Positions 51,046 to 59,165 of a stretch of 64,000 nucleotides of DNA are shown here, piece after piece (positions within the stretch are counted from its first letter, which is position 1; every line of letters starts with the position of its first letter). The position numbers and the translations under genes are program-made. The stretch covers positions 55,892 to 119,891 of the forward strand of contig NZ_RJTU01000008.1 of the NCBI RefSeq assembly GCF_003730015.1. The letters are read 5' to 3'. The notes beneath the pieces were generated by a model that ran no database searches, was not told the DNA's origin, and saw only the letters and a list, made by a program, of their open reading frames with translations. Origin of the DNA: Epilithonimonas hominis. GTDB taxonomy: Bacteria; Bacteroidota; Bacteroidia; Flavobacteriales; Weeksellaceae.

Positions 51046-51502
51046 TTTTTTTTGGGTCTTTATAATTTACAAGTACAAATAAATGCCAAGTTTTATCCAT
51101 ATCTACACCGTACATTTCTTGTTTTGAGATATGACAATCATTCAAAATAGAAATAAAATCATCATAAGAATTTTCATCATTGATGATAAACTCAATTCCT
51201 GTTTCTTTTTGATTTCTTTGTTGTAATTTTTTTAATTCAGAAACGTAATAATTTGAATTTTGTCTTGCAGTATTAGGTTTTACAATGATTTTCTTGTAGT
51301 TCCAGCTTCTGTAAGGTTCAAAAGAATTTTGATAAATTCTATTTTTCTCTTCTTTTGAACTTGTCGAATGAACTTTATGTGGTAAACCTAAATCTATCAC
51401 ATTAGGGATGGGTTTTTGCAATTCTCGATTTCCGTAAAACCAAAACAAAATGGGAATCATTACAGCGCTTAGGATACCGGGAACATAATAAATCCTTCTC
51501 AT
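51032..51502 (-). CDS. Hypothetical membrane protein, interrupted at an A8 tract
   Basis: A 156-aa protein with an N-terminal membrane helix (I-Y-Y-V-P-G-I-L-S-A-V-M-I-P-I-L-F-W-F) and a soluble domain (E-F-I-I-N-D-E-N-S-Y-D-D-F-I ... W-H-L-F-V-L-V-N-Y). It stops abruptly five codons after an A8 run (51046-51053). In the other frame the sequence continues for 66 codons with a second membrane helix. The gene may be a recent frameshift, phase-variable, or a sequencing error. ATG at 51500-51502 starts 4 nt after the DUF2459 stop, so the two form an operon. Family unknown. Confidence 0.6.
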   Translation of the reverse strand: MRRIYYVPGILSAVMIPILFWFYGNRELQKPIPNVIDLGLPHKVHSTSSKEEKNRIYQNSFEPYRSWNYKKIIVKPNTARQNSNYYVSELKKLQQRNQKETGIEFIINDENSYDDFISILNDCHISKQEMYGVDMDKTWHLFVLVNYKDPKKIDRG

Positions 51503-51506
51503 TAAG

Positions 51507-52187
51507 TTAATCTTTATAATGCTGAAAAATCCCAAAATCCGTGGGTGTCCAAAGTGCGGCTTTCTGTCCTGCGGCTTTCAACCCATTATTTGCCCAAGTG
51601 TTGCAGGTGTAAGTAAAGTTATAGCTTCCTTTCGCATCATAAAAAGCATCATCATTTCCGTAGACAGCATCTGTTTTTATCAGAATATATTTTCCGGAAG
51701 CGTCTTTATCAAATTTGGAATCGATGAAATGAATCAATTGCTGATATTGTTTTTCAGTGAGCATCATCTTTTTACAATCATCTCCAACTTTCATTTGTTT
51801 GTAATAAGTGCAATGCATCGCGGAATCGCTAAGCCAGAACGCCGCTTTGAATGCGGTAGAAAACTTTAGCTCTGCCCAGGTTGGCGTATCCAGATAAAAA
51901 CCTTTGTCGCCCCAGCCAAAAGAAATATAATCAAAATCAGTCTTTTGTCCTTTGGTATTTTCGAAGGGCAGCTTACTGCTCCAATCGATGTATTTTGACT
52001 TGACAGGAACTACCAAATCTGTGTGAACACCATTGGTAAGAATATAGAGTTCTATGGTTTTTGCATCATCCGTCTTTTCTGCGCGCACAGGAATGCAAGG
52101 AATCAACAGACCCAAAATAACGTATAAAAAAACGGCTCCCAGTAAGAAGCCGATGACTTTTAGGATAAATAATAACGGTTTTTTCAT
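51507..52187 (-). CDS. TIGR02117/DUF2459 family protein
   Basis: A 226-aa protein with an N-terminal membrane anchor (about 5-30). The mature part has I-L-T-N-G-V-H-T-D-L-V-V-P, F-G-W-G-D-K-G-F-Y and N-T-W-A-N-N-G-L-K-A-A-G, the markers of DUF2459 (the 'conserved hypothetical urease-associated' family, TIGR02117). The conserved His/Asp and C-N-T-W resemble a cysteine-peptidase-like site (NlpC/P60 type), but activity is not established. It heads an operon with the interrupted membrane protein. Confidence 0.82.
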   Translation of the reverse strand: MKKPLLFILKVIGFLLGAVFLYVILGLLIPCIPVRAEKTDDAKTIELYILTNGVHTDLVVPVKSKYIDWSSKLPFENTKGQKTDFDYISFGWGDKGFYLDTPTWAELKFSTAFKAAFWLSDSAMHCTYYKQMKVGDDCKKMMLTEKQYQQLIHFIDSKFDKDASGKYILIKTDAVYGNDDAFYDAKGSYNFTYTCNTWANNGLKAAGQKAALWTPTDFGIFQHYKD

Positions 52188-52321
52188 CTTATGATTTGCC
52201 CAACGTGCGAACTATAAAATTAATAAAAATATGAACACAAAATCAAAATATTAAATATTATTAAAATTCTTGTTTTTATCAGAAAAGTTATTGAATTTTA
52301 TTAGCATAAAATCAACAAAAT

Positions 52322-52402
52322 ATGGCAAAAAAACATCAATATCGCAAACGATTAAAATTAAGAGTCAAAGTGGCCCCGAAAAGAATCCAGAAAAAAAGAT
52401 AA
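52322..52402 (+). CDS. 26-residue highly basic micro-protein (candidate)
   Basis: ATG at 52322 opens 26 codons to TAA (52400-52402), beginning M-A-K-K-H-Q-Y-R-K-R-L-K-L-R and ending I-Q-K-K-R. Fifteen of 26 residues are Lys, Arg or His and there is no acidic residue. It stands free in an intergenic region, convergent with queG. Such composition is typical of very small ribosome- or RNA-binding proteins. I cannot name a family, and it could be a chance frame. Confidence 0.45.
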   Translation: MAKKHQYRKRLKLRVKVAPKRIQKKR

Positions 52403-52416
52403 TCGGTAACGGAAAT

Positions 52417-53340
52417 TTAGTCAGATAAAAAATCGAGGTTTCGTTTCAGTCCAGCGAATTTTGTTCTTTTGACTGCAGATTTTTTGAAAACCTCGGAGAA
52501 AATCTCTTGGGTAATATCTTTCCAGTCTTGTTTTGTAAAGTTTTGAAGTTGAGAATTGGGCTGGAATTTTTCTTCCAGCGTTGGAGCAGAAAATCGGTTC
52601 CAAGGACAAACATCTTGGCAGACATCGCAACCGAACATCCAATCATCCATTTTATCTTTAAAGTAGTCAGGAATCTGCTCTTTCAGTTCAATAGTTGCGT
52701 ATGAAATACATTTGGTTCCATCAATAATCTTATCAGAAATAATGGCTTGTGTTGGGCAGGATTCAATACACTTTCTGCAACTCCCACAATGATCCGTCAC
52801 AGGAAAATCCTCAGTAAGCTCCAAGTCACAGATAATCTCAGCCAGAAAATAGAATGACCCATTTTTTTTTGTAATGAGATTGGCATTCTTACCAACCCAG
52901 CCAATACCAGACTTTCTAGCCCACGCTTTTTCCAATACAGGCGCCGAATCTACAAACACCCTGAATGAAAACTCCCCTATTTCTTCCTGCAATTCTGCCA
53001 CAAGATTTCTGAGTTTATCTTTTATAACATTATGATAATCTTCACCATAAGCATATTTGGATAGTTTAAACGAATCTGCTTCAATTATTTTATCCGGAAA
53101 ATAATTATAGCTTAATGAAATCACAGACTTCGAACCATCTACCAGCAACCTGGGATCGAGTCGCTTATCAAAATGATTTTCCATGTACCTCATCTCGCCA
53201 TGGTAATTTTTTTTCAGCCATCTCTCCAGATTGTTAGCTTCCTCTTCCAGGAAAGTTGCTTTGGAAATCCCACAAGACTGAAAACCAAAAGCAGAAGCTT
53301 TGGTTTTTATAAGTTGCGTATATCTTTCTTTAGGATTCAT
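52417..53340 (-). CDS. queG: Epoxyqueuosine reductase
   Basis: A 307-aa iron-sulfur enzyme for the last step of queuosine synthesis in tRNA. The two 4Fe-4S motifs are [16 protein letters not shown] and [10 protein letters not shown]; the N-terminal cobalamin-binding domain has [11 protein letters not shown] and [10 protein letters not shown], with [13 protein letters not shown] at 53338-53340 is used; an in-frame TTG lies four codons upstream. It stands alone. Confidence 0.95.
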   Translation of the reverse strand: MNPKERYTQLIKTKASAFGFQSCGISKATFLEEEANNLERWLKKNYHGEMRYMENHFDKRLDPRLLVDGSKSVISLSYNYFPDKIIEADSFKLSKYAYGEDYHNVIKDKLRNLVAELQEEIGEFSFRVFVDSAPVLEKAWARKSGIGWVGKNANLITKKNGSFYFLAEIICDLELTEDFPVTDHCGSCRKCIESCPTQAIISDKIIDGTKCISYATIELKEQIPDYFKDKMDDWMFGCDVCQDVCPWNRFSAPTLEEKFQPNSQLQNFTKQDWKDITQEIFSEVFKKSAVKRTKFAGLKRNLDFLSD

Positions 53341-53449
53341 TACGATTCGCAAAATTAAGACATTTAATTTTTAACAATTTTTAATTTTGGATATGATTTT
53401 AAACAAAATTATTAGTTAGCTTTGTTCTATAACTTAAAATTTAAAAAAA

Positions 53450-53737
53450 ATGGCAATAGAAGATGTATTAAGAGCCGGCAATTATCACCTTATAGACGTA
53501 CGTGAGCCGCTAGAACTAGAAATGGATGGGCATATAGAAGAAGCACAAAATATACCTTTGGGAGAACTAGAAGACAGAAAACAGGAAATTATAAACCTGA
53601 GCGGAACAAAAATTTTCTTTTGCAGATCCGGAAACCGCTCTGGAAAAGCAGTGGACTATTTCAAATCCGAAGGAATGACCGATGTTTATAATGGCGGCGG
53701 GTATAATGATCTGAGCCAAACATTTGAAAATCTCTAA
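53450..53737 (+). CDS. Single-domain rhodanese (sulfurtransferase)
   Basis: A 95-aa cytoplasmic protein. The domain begins Y-H-L-I-D-V-R-E-P-L-E and has the persulfide-forming Cys in F-F-C-R-S-G-N-R-S-G-K, then Y-N-G-G-G-Y at the end. It may move sulfane sulfur or act in thiol stress. The start is ATG with an AT-rich upstream region. Its terminator is now split by the IS4 element. Confidence 0.9.
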   Translation: MAIEDVLRAGNYHLIDVREPLELEMDGHIEEAQNIPLGELEDRKQEIINLSGTKIFFCRSGNRSGKAVDYFKSEGMTDVYNGGGYNDLSQTFENL

Positions 53738-53770
53738 TTTTTATTTATAAAAAAATAAAGCGGGAAATCT

Positions 53771-55171
53771 CCTAGTCATGGTCGGAAGATTTTTCTTCCG
53801 ACTTTTTGTATTTAAAATTTTTTGATTTTTTTGGTTAACTTGTTGATTTTCAATGATTTAATTTGGATTAATGGGTTTTATTTCGTATCTTTATATCTGA
53901 TAATCAATAACTTATGTCAGTATTTAAAGACCACAAGATTTCTCTTAAACAAGTTTTGGATTTTATTCCCGAAGCTCTTTTGAGCCATCTTTCTGCAACC
54001 ACGAAGGTGGACTATTACAGCAAGGTGCTTCATGGCAAGAAAATGTTCTACCTTTTGCTTTTCTGTATCTTCGACAATGAAAAACTAAGCCAGAGAACTC
54101 TTGAAGATACATTTAACAGCAGCGGCTTCAAAGCACTTTTCGGTTTGGGCGAGAAAGAAAAAGTACGCAGAAGCTCCATCTCGGAGAGGCTCTCCAAAAT
54201 TGACCCTAATTATTTCAAAGAAATCTACGAGCAGATGTACGGAAGATTTTCGCAACTCTACGATAAAGCCGAGATAGAGAAATACAACCTTATCCGGGTG
54301 GACAGTACTATTGTCGCCGATACCTGCTCAAAACTCAAGGAAGGCATCGACCAGAAAAGCGGTAAAAAATTGGTGAAGTTTAGTTTTTCTTTTGATGGTG
54401 TTCTGCCTTCGGGAGCAGAGGTTTTTACCGGACAGAAATATTCTGCAGAAGACAATGCGCTGCCGGAAGCCATCCTAAAGCAGGTAAAAAAGGAAGAACA
54501 TCACGGTAATATTTATGTTATCGACAGGGGTTTGCAGTCGGTAAGGGTGATGAAGGAATTTGAAGAAAAGTCGGTAAAATTCATTGTCCGTTCTAAAGAA
54601 AACCGCAAGTTTGAAGAAGTCGAATCCTATCTCACTTCGCAAGGTTTGGAGAGATGGGATGACTGGAGAGTCTTGAAAGACAGTAAAGTAAAACTCTACA
54701 CCGGAATCCCGGTACAAAACAAGCGTGGAAACGTGCATCACCGCGAAGAAAAAGTAGAAACTGATTTTCGATTGGTGGTAATCCGTAACGAAAAAACAAA
54801 GAAAGAGTTTTGGTTTTTAACCAACGAGTTTGAACTCACCAGCAAGGAAATTGCTGACTATTACCGCAAACGCTGGGATATTGAAGTTTTCTTCAGATTC
54901 CTAAAGCAGGAACTCAATCTGAGCCATTTGGTCTCGCTCAACAAAAATGGCATCGAAGTGATGGTATACATGACGATGATTGCCTCAATGCTTTTGCTGA
55001 TTTACAAAAAAGCCAACGCTTTAGGCTACAAAACCGCAAAAAGGCGCATTGCCATGGAACTTCGCGATATGATTACCGAAATACTTATCATTTTTGCAGG
55101 CGGAGACCCCGGAAAGGTATTCAAAACTTAGTCATAAAAAATGGCCGGAATTTCTTCCGACCATGACTAGG
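53771..55171 (+). mobile_element. IS4-family insertion sequence, about 1.4 kb
   Basis: Ends are 19-bp perfect inverted repeats: CCTAGTCATGGTCGGAAGA (53771-53789) and its complement at 55153-55171. A self-complementary hairpin just inside the left end (53781-53802, GTCGGAAGA-TTTT-TCTTCCGAC followed by TTTTT) could stop transcription entering the element. GGAAA flanks both sides (53763-53767 and 55170-55174) and may be the target duplication, which would move the ends by a few bases. Confidence 0.85.
53914..55131 (+). CDS. IS4-family transposase
   Basis: A 405-aa DDE transposase. The acidic residues lie in R-V-D-S-T-I-V-A-D, V-I-D-R-G-L-Q-S-V-R and the YREK-type signature Y-Y-R-K-R-W-D-I-E-V-F-F-R-F-L-K. 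The frame is intact, so the element may be active. It lies between perfect terminal inverted repeats and is the only gene in the element. Confidence 0.95.
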   Translation: MSVFKDHKISLKQVLDFIPEALLSHLSATTKVDYYSKVLHGKKMFYLLLFCIFDNEKLSQRTLEDTFNSSGFKALFGLGEKEKVRRSSISERLSKIDPNYFKEIYEQMYGRFSQLYDKAEIEKYNLIRVDSTIVADTCSKLKEGIDQKSGKKLVKFSFSFDGVLPSGAEVFTGQKYSAEDNALPEAILKQVKKEEHHGNIYVIDRGLQSVRVMKEFEEKSVKFIVRSKENRKFEEVESYLTSQGLERWDDWRVLKDSKVKLYTGIPVQNKRGNVHHREEKVETDFRLVVIRNEKTKKEFWFLTNEFELTSKEIADYYRKRWDIEVFFRFLKQELNLSHLVSLNKNGIEVMVYMTMIASMLLLIYKKANALGYKTAKRRIAMELRDMITEILIIFAGGDPGKVFKT

Positions 55172-55187
55172 AAACTTCCCGCTTTTC

Positions 55188-55352
55188 TTAGTTTTTACCC
55201 CTTGATAACAACCACATCACTAAGCCAATAACACCTACCACAAGGATAATTCCCCACCACATTCCGGCTTTGAAAATTGTTTCTATTGCTTCACAGCTTG
55301 TTAGTAATCCCAAAATTAAAAATAATGGAATAATAGTGAAATATTTTTTCAT
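55188..55352 (-). CDS. Small lipoprotein with one membrane helix
   Basis: A 54-aa protein too short for ordinary ORF calling. It begins M-K-K-Y-F-T-I-I-P-L-F-L-I-L-G-L with lipobox L-L-T-S-C (residue 19), then F-K-A-G-M-W-W-G-I-I-L-V-V-G-V-I-G-L-V-M-W-L-L-S-R, a second hydrophobic helix. The F-K-A-G-M-W-W-G wording recurs in small proteins across Bacteroidota. Function unknown. The stop lies 14 nt from the IS4 element, which now occupies its terminator. Confidence 0.7.
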   Translation of the reverse strand: MKKYFTIIPLFLILGLLTSCEAIETIFKAGMWWGIILVVGVIGLVMWLLSRGKN

Positions 55353-55493
55353 AAGTTAAAATTTATAGTTTAATTAAATGTAAGAATAATTATAATGACC
55401 TTGTATTATTGATTATTCTTTAAGTTTCAAAATTTAAGCCAAAATAATCATTTGTTAATATTTCACGCTGATATAACACCATTAATTATAAAA

Positions 55494-55517
55494 AATACCG
55501 CTGGAATCAGCGGTATT
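55494..55517 (-). terminator. Terminator after the 40-aa gene
   Basis: AATACCGCTG and CAGCGGTATT are perfectly complementary around GAAT; on the reverse strand TTTTT follows. It ends 2 nt from the stop of the small gene at 55519. Confidence 0.88.
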
Positions 55518-55518
55518 G

Positions 55519-55641
55519 TTATGGTTTAATAGCTTTTTTAGTTTGTTTTGTATTTACTCGCTCTTCAAACTTCTTAACAACATAACCAATTACAATTGGC
55601 GCTACCCAGGTCAAAGCCATTCTTAATAATCTTGATTTCAT
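55519..55641 (-). CDS. Small 40-aa protein
   Basis: ATG at 55639-55641 opens M-K-S-R-L-L-R-M-A-L-T-W-V-A-P-I-V-I-G-Y-V-V-K-K-F-E-E-R, a short hydrophobic helix with basic flanks, ending in K-K-A-I-K-P before TAA. The strong terminator right after the stop supports a real gene. It may sit in or on the inner membrane. No family recognised. Confidence 0.55.
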   Translation of the reverse strand: MKSRLLRMALTWVAPIVIGYVVKKFEERVNTKQTKKAIKP

Positions 55642-55685
55642 AATTTTAAATTTTGAACTTAATTACAAGAAGTGAGCCAAAGGTA

Positions 55686-56018
55686 TTAGATCTTTTCCAA
55701 CGCATCCTCAGTAAAGAGAATTCCATTCCAACCATATTTTATAAAGTTCCTGATATTTTGATGATCCTCTCCTTCAGGATTTAGGAGAACGTCATTTCTA
55801 TAAAAATCGCCAAATAAAGCCAAGGTTTCTTTTTCGGATAGATTGTTTATTTTAGCAAAACTGAAAATTTTACAGGAGCCATTATTTTGATTGGCCTCAT
55901 TCACTATAGTTCCATTGACGAATCTTACGGGTTTGAAATTATAATTTTCGTCTATAAAGACAATAACATCGTTAAAATTAATCGTTTCAGGAGAATTCTT
56001 TAGCTGTTCTAATATCAT
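55686..56018 (-). CDS. HopJ-type family protein
   Basis: A 110-aa soluble protein. The words I-N-F-N-D-V-I-V-F-I-D, N-Q-N-N-G-S-C-K-I-F-S-F-A-K and H-Q-N-I-R-N-F-I-K-Y-G-W-N-G-I match the HopJ type III effector family. Despite the name it is widespread in free-living bacteria without type III secretion and no effector role is implied here. Single gene. Confidence 0.85.
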   Translation of the reverse strand: MILEQLKNSPETINFNDVIVFIDENYNFKPVRFVNGTIVNEANQNNGSCKIFSFAKINNLSEKETLALFGDFYRNDVLLNPEGEDHQNIRNFIKYGWNGILFTEDALEKI

Positions 56019-56278
56019 TACAATTTTTTGTCAAAAATATCATTTTTCAGTTAATAGAACTGACAATGGTGATAAAGAATTAAAATGAGGGAATCGGTCT
56101 GTACCAAATTAATAGACTCATCCGATAAGTGTGAACAATCATTTTGTAATAATTTTTTATGACACTCATTAACAATTATCTATTCTATCATCTGTTTGAG
56201 GAATAAAAAACTATCAGAATATTTTCAGAAAAAATAAAAAATCTGCTGCCAAAGAATTAAAATTCATCGGTAATAAAA
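56019..56278. other. Intergenic, nothing recognised
   Basis: AT-rich stretch between the HopJ-type gene and the pnp terminator. It must hold the HopJ gene promoter; no -7 box of good quality, RNA gene or repeat is seen. Confidence 0.4.
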
Positions 56279-56303
56279 AAAACCACCGAAATTCGGTGGT
56301 TTT
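56279..56303 (-). terminator. Terminator after pnp
   Basis: AAAACCACCGAA and TTCGGTGGTTTT are perfectly complementary around one base (a larger effective loop forms); the reverse strand continues with T6. It lies 21 nt after the pnp stop. Confidence 0.88.
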
Positions 56304-56323
56304 CATATGATTAATTAATAATC

Positions 56324-58591
56324 TTAAGCTTCGTTAGAAGGATTTTGTTCTCCGGCAGGTTTCTCGCCTTCGCCCTCTGGTCTTCTGTTACCTTCTGGTC
56401 TCGCCGGTCTATCAGATCTGTTTTGCCCTTCCGGTCTTGGACCTCTTTGCTCACCTTCTTTTTTCTCGGGTCTTGGTGGTCTTGGCAACAAAACTTTTCT
56501 AGAAAGTTTCATTTTCTTACGGTCATCATAACCCATAAATTTCACCTCCACTTCGTCGCCTTCTTTGTAAGGAACTTTATCAAGACGAGCCCACTCGATT
56601 TCAGAGATGTGAAGTAAACCTTCAGTACCTTTGGCAATCGCGACGAAAGCTCCGAAATCCATTACTTTCACTACTTTACCTTGGTAAACTTCACCTACAA
56701 CCGGTACAAAAGTAATCTCGTTTATTTTTGCAATCGCCTCGTTGATCTTCTCTCTGCTAACACCAGAAATTTCGATTCTACCGATTTCGCCAACTTCTTC
56801 GATAGCAATAACAGTATCAGTATCTTTCTGCATCTGCTGAATGATTTTTCCACCAGGCCCGATTACAGCTCCGATGAAATCTTTAGGAATTTCCATCATC
56901 ACCATTTTCGGAGCGTGAGGTTTCACATCTTCTCTTGGTTCAGCAATTGTTTCCGTGATTTTATCTAAGATATGAAGTCTTCCTTCTCTAGCCTGTAGAA
57001 GCGCTTTCTCCATAATATCCATAGATAATCCCTGGATTTTAATATCCATCTGACAAGCTGTGATTCCGTCTTCAGTTCCTGTTACTTTGAAGTCCATATC
57101 ACCTAAGTGATCTTCATCTCCTAAAATATCAGAAAGCACAGTGAATTTACCTGACTTAACATCAGTTACCAATCCCATTGCAATACCAGAAACCGGTTTT
57201 TTGATTTGAACACCTGCATCCATCAATGCTAAAGTTCCTGCACAAACAGTCGCCATAGATGATGAACCGTTAGATTCAAGGATATCAGAAACAACACGGA
57301 TCGTGTAAGGATTTTCTTCAGGAATCATATTAGCCAAAGCTCTTTGAGCGAGGTTTCCGTGACCCACTTCTCTTCTTGAAGTTCCTCTTAAAGGACGAGC
57401 TTCACCTGTTGAGAATGGAGGGAAGTTATAATGTAAGAAGAATCTTTCGTCATAATTTACCATTACGCTGTCCACCATATTTCCATCTTTTACAGAACCA
57501 AGCGTTACAGCCGTTAAAGACTGAGTCTCTCCTCTTGTAAATATCGCAGAACCGTGCGCTCCTGGTAAATAATCTATTTCGCTCCAGATTGGACGAATTG
57601 TTTCAGGATCACGACCATCAAGACGGATTTTATCATTCAAAATCATCTGACGCATCGCTTCTTTTTCCACATCGTGGTAATATACTTTTACGAAAGGTGT
57701 TACTCTTTCCAATTCTTCAGCATCTTCAACATATTGAGCTAAGAATTCATCACGTACCGCTTTGAATTTCTCGCCTCTTTCTTCTTTGCTAGAAGGCGTT
57801 TTAGCTACTTCGTAAACTTTATCATAAGTTTCTTTCCACACTTTTTCACGGATGGCTTCATCGTGATTTTCGTGGTTGTATTCTCTTTTAGGGAAAGATT
57901 TACCAACTTTTTGTGCTAGTCTTTCCTGAGCTTCTACTTGTTTTTTAATTTCTTCGTGAGCAAAAGTAATCGCTTCAAGCATTTCTGCTTCTGTGATTTC
58001 TTTCATTTCACCTTCCACCATTACGATAGAATCTTTTGTCGCTCCAACCATAATATCAAGGTCAGATTTTGCAAGATCTTCGAACTTTGGATTGATAGAA
58101 AGTTGACCATCGATTCTTACTACTCTCACTTCAGACATTGGTCCGTTGAAAGGAATATCGGTAATTGCAATTGCTGAAGACGCCGCCAAACCTGCCAAAT
58201 CATCAGGAATCGACTGTCCGTCATAAGAAATTAATGAAATCATTACCTGAACTTCCGCGTGGAAATCTTCAGGGAACAAAGGTCTCAAAACTCTGTCTAC
58301 CAAACGCATTGTCAGGATTTCCTGATCAGATGGTCTAGCTTCTCTTCTGAAAAAGTTTCCAGGAATTTTACCGCCTGCATAGAATTTTTCTCTGTAATCA
58401 ACCGTTAAAGGTAAAAAGTCTACACCAGGATTGGCTTCTTTGTTGGCTACAACTGTTGCTAAAAGCATTGTTCCGCCCATTTTTACTACAACAGATCCGT
58501 CAGCCTGTTTTGCCAGTTTCCCTGTTTCGATTGTGATTTCTCTGCCGTCTGCAAGAGTAATCAGCTCTGTAATTGCTTGAGGTGCACTCAT
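56324..58591 (-). CDS. pnp: Polyribonucleotide nucleotidyltransferase
   Basis: A 755-aa 3'-5' phosphorolytic exoribonuclease of the RNA-decay machinery. Two RNase PH domains (about 10-240 and 320-560; motifs [12 protein letters not shown] and [11 protein letters not shown] with S-N-G-S-S-S-M-A) are followed by KH ([11 protein letters not shown]) and S1 ([13 protein letters not shown]) domains. The C-terminal 60 residues are a Pro/Arg/Glu-rich disordered tail (G-P-R-P-E-G-Q-N). Single gene with a strong terminator. Confidence 0.97.
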   Translation of the reverse strand: MSAPQAITELITLADGREITIETGKLAKQADGSVVVKMGGTMLLATVVANKEANPGVDFLPLTVDYREKFYAGGKIPGNFFRREARPSDQEILTMRLVDRVLRPLFPEDFHAEVQVMISLISYDGQSIPDDLAGLAASSAIAITDIPFNGPMSEVRVVRIDGQLSINPKFEDLAKSDLDIMVGATKDSIVMVEGEMKEITEAEMLEAITFAHEEIKKQVEAQERLAQKVGKSFPKREYNHENHDEAIREKVWKETYDKVYEVAKTPSSKEERGEKFKAVRDEFLAQYVEDAEELERVTPFVKVYYHDVEKEAMRQMILNDKIRLDGRDPETIRPIWSEIDYLPGAHGSAIFTRGETQSLTAVTLGSVKDGNMVDSVMVNYDERFFLHYNFPPFSTGEARPLRGTSRREVGHGNLAQRALANMIPEENPYTIRVVSDILESNGSSSMATVCAGTLALMDAGVQIKKPVSGIAMGLVTDVKSGKFTVLSDILGDEDHLGDMDFKVTGTEDGITACQMDIKIQGLSMDIMEKALLQAREGRLHILDKITETIAEPREDVKPHAPKMVMMEIPKDFIGAVIGPGGKIIQQMQKDTDTVIAIEEVGEIGRIEISGVSREKINEAIAKINEITFVPVVGEVYQGKVVKVMDFGAFVAIAKGTEGLLHISEIEWARLDKVPYKEGDEVEVKFMGYDDRKKMKLSRKVLLPRPPRPEKKEGEQRGPRPEGQNRSDRPARPEGNRRPEGEGEKPAGEQNPSNEA

Positions 58592-58705
58592 AAATTGTTT
58601 GTTTGTACTCCGTATTGAGTACTTTTGATTAATGTATTTCGTCTAAATTTTAGGTGCAAATTTAATGCAATTATTTGGGATATAATAAATAGGAATTAAA
58701 ACTTC

Positions 58706-59020
58706 CTAGAATCTCTTTTGTTTCGGATTGAGAAATGTAGGAAAAACCATTACCTCATTGCCAAATTTTTTTGCTATTCGCTCTGCCAGATTTACCAGTT
58801 CACTTTCCATAAACTGGCTGCGCAATTCATCGTTATCAAACCACAAAAAAAGATTGGTGTTTTTTCCTTCATTCAGCATTTCCGAATGAACATCTGATAA
58901 TATATATTTATCTACATCCAAAAGATTTTCAATCATTTGATGCAATTCACTTTCAAGATAGATGTCCCAGTCCGCAATTTGATGTTCGGTAGTATGGAAG
59001 GTAATACTTAGTATGCTCAT
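58706..59020 (-). CDS. DUF4286 family protein
   Basis: A 104-aa cytoplasmic protein. It has a beta strand at the start (S-I-L-S-I-T-F-H-T) and conserved L-F-L-W-F-D-N-D-E and F-L-N-P-K-Q-K-R-F at the end, a small alpha/beta fold of the dimeric ferredoxin type described as DUF4286 in Bacteroidota. Function is unknown. It is divergent from gyrA, with 145 bp between. Confidence 0.75.
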   Translation of the reverse strand: MSILSITFHTTEHQIADWDIYLESELHQMIENLLDVDKYILSDVHSEMLNEGKNTNLFLWFDNDELRSQFMESELVNLAERIAKKFGNEVMVFPTFLNPKQKRF

Positions 59021-59165
59021 TTTTTATTTTTTAGGATTATTGTTGATAAATTCGAACCACAAAAATCGTATTTTTTTTGTAAATTAGCCCGTTACAAAAA
59101 TCAGAAAAACTGAATAGATCAGAAGCTTGTATATTCCTCTGATTTACAATTAATTAAAAATTTTT

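Noticed and set aside
55686..56018. Type III secreted effector
   Set aside because: The HopJ family name is historical; no type III secretion genes or effector signal are present.
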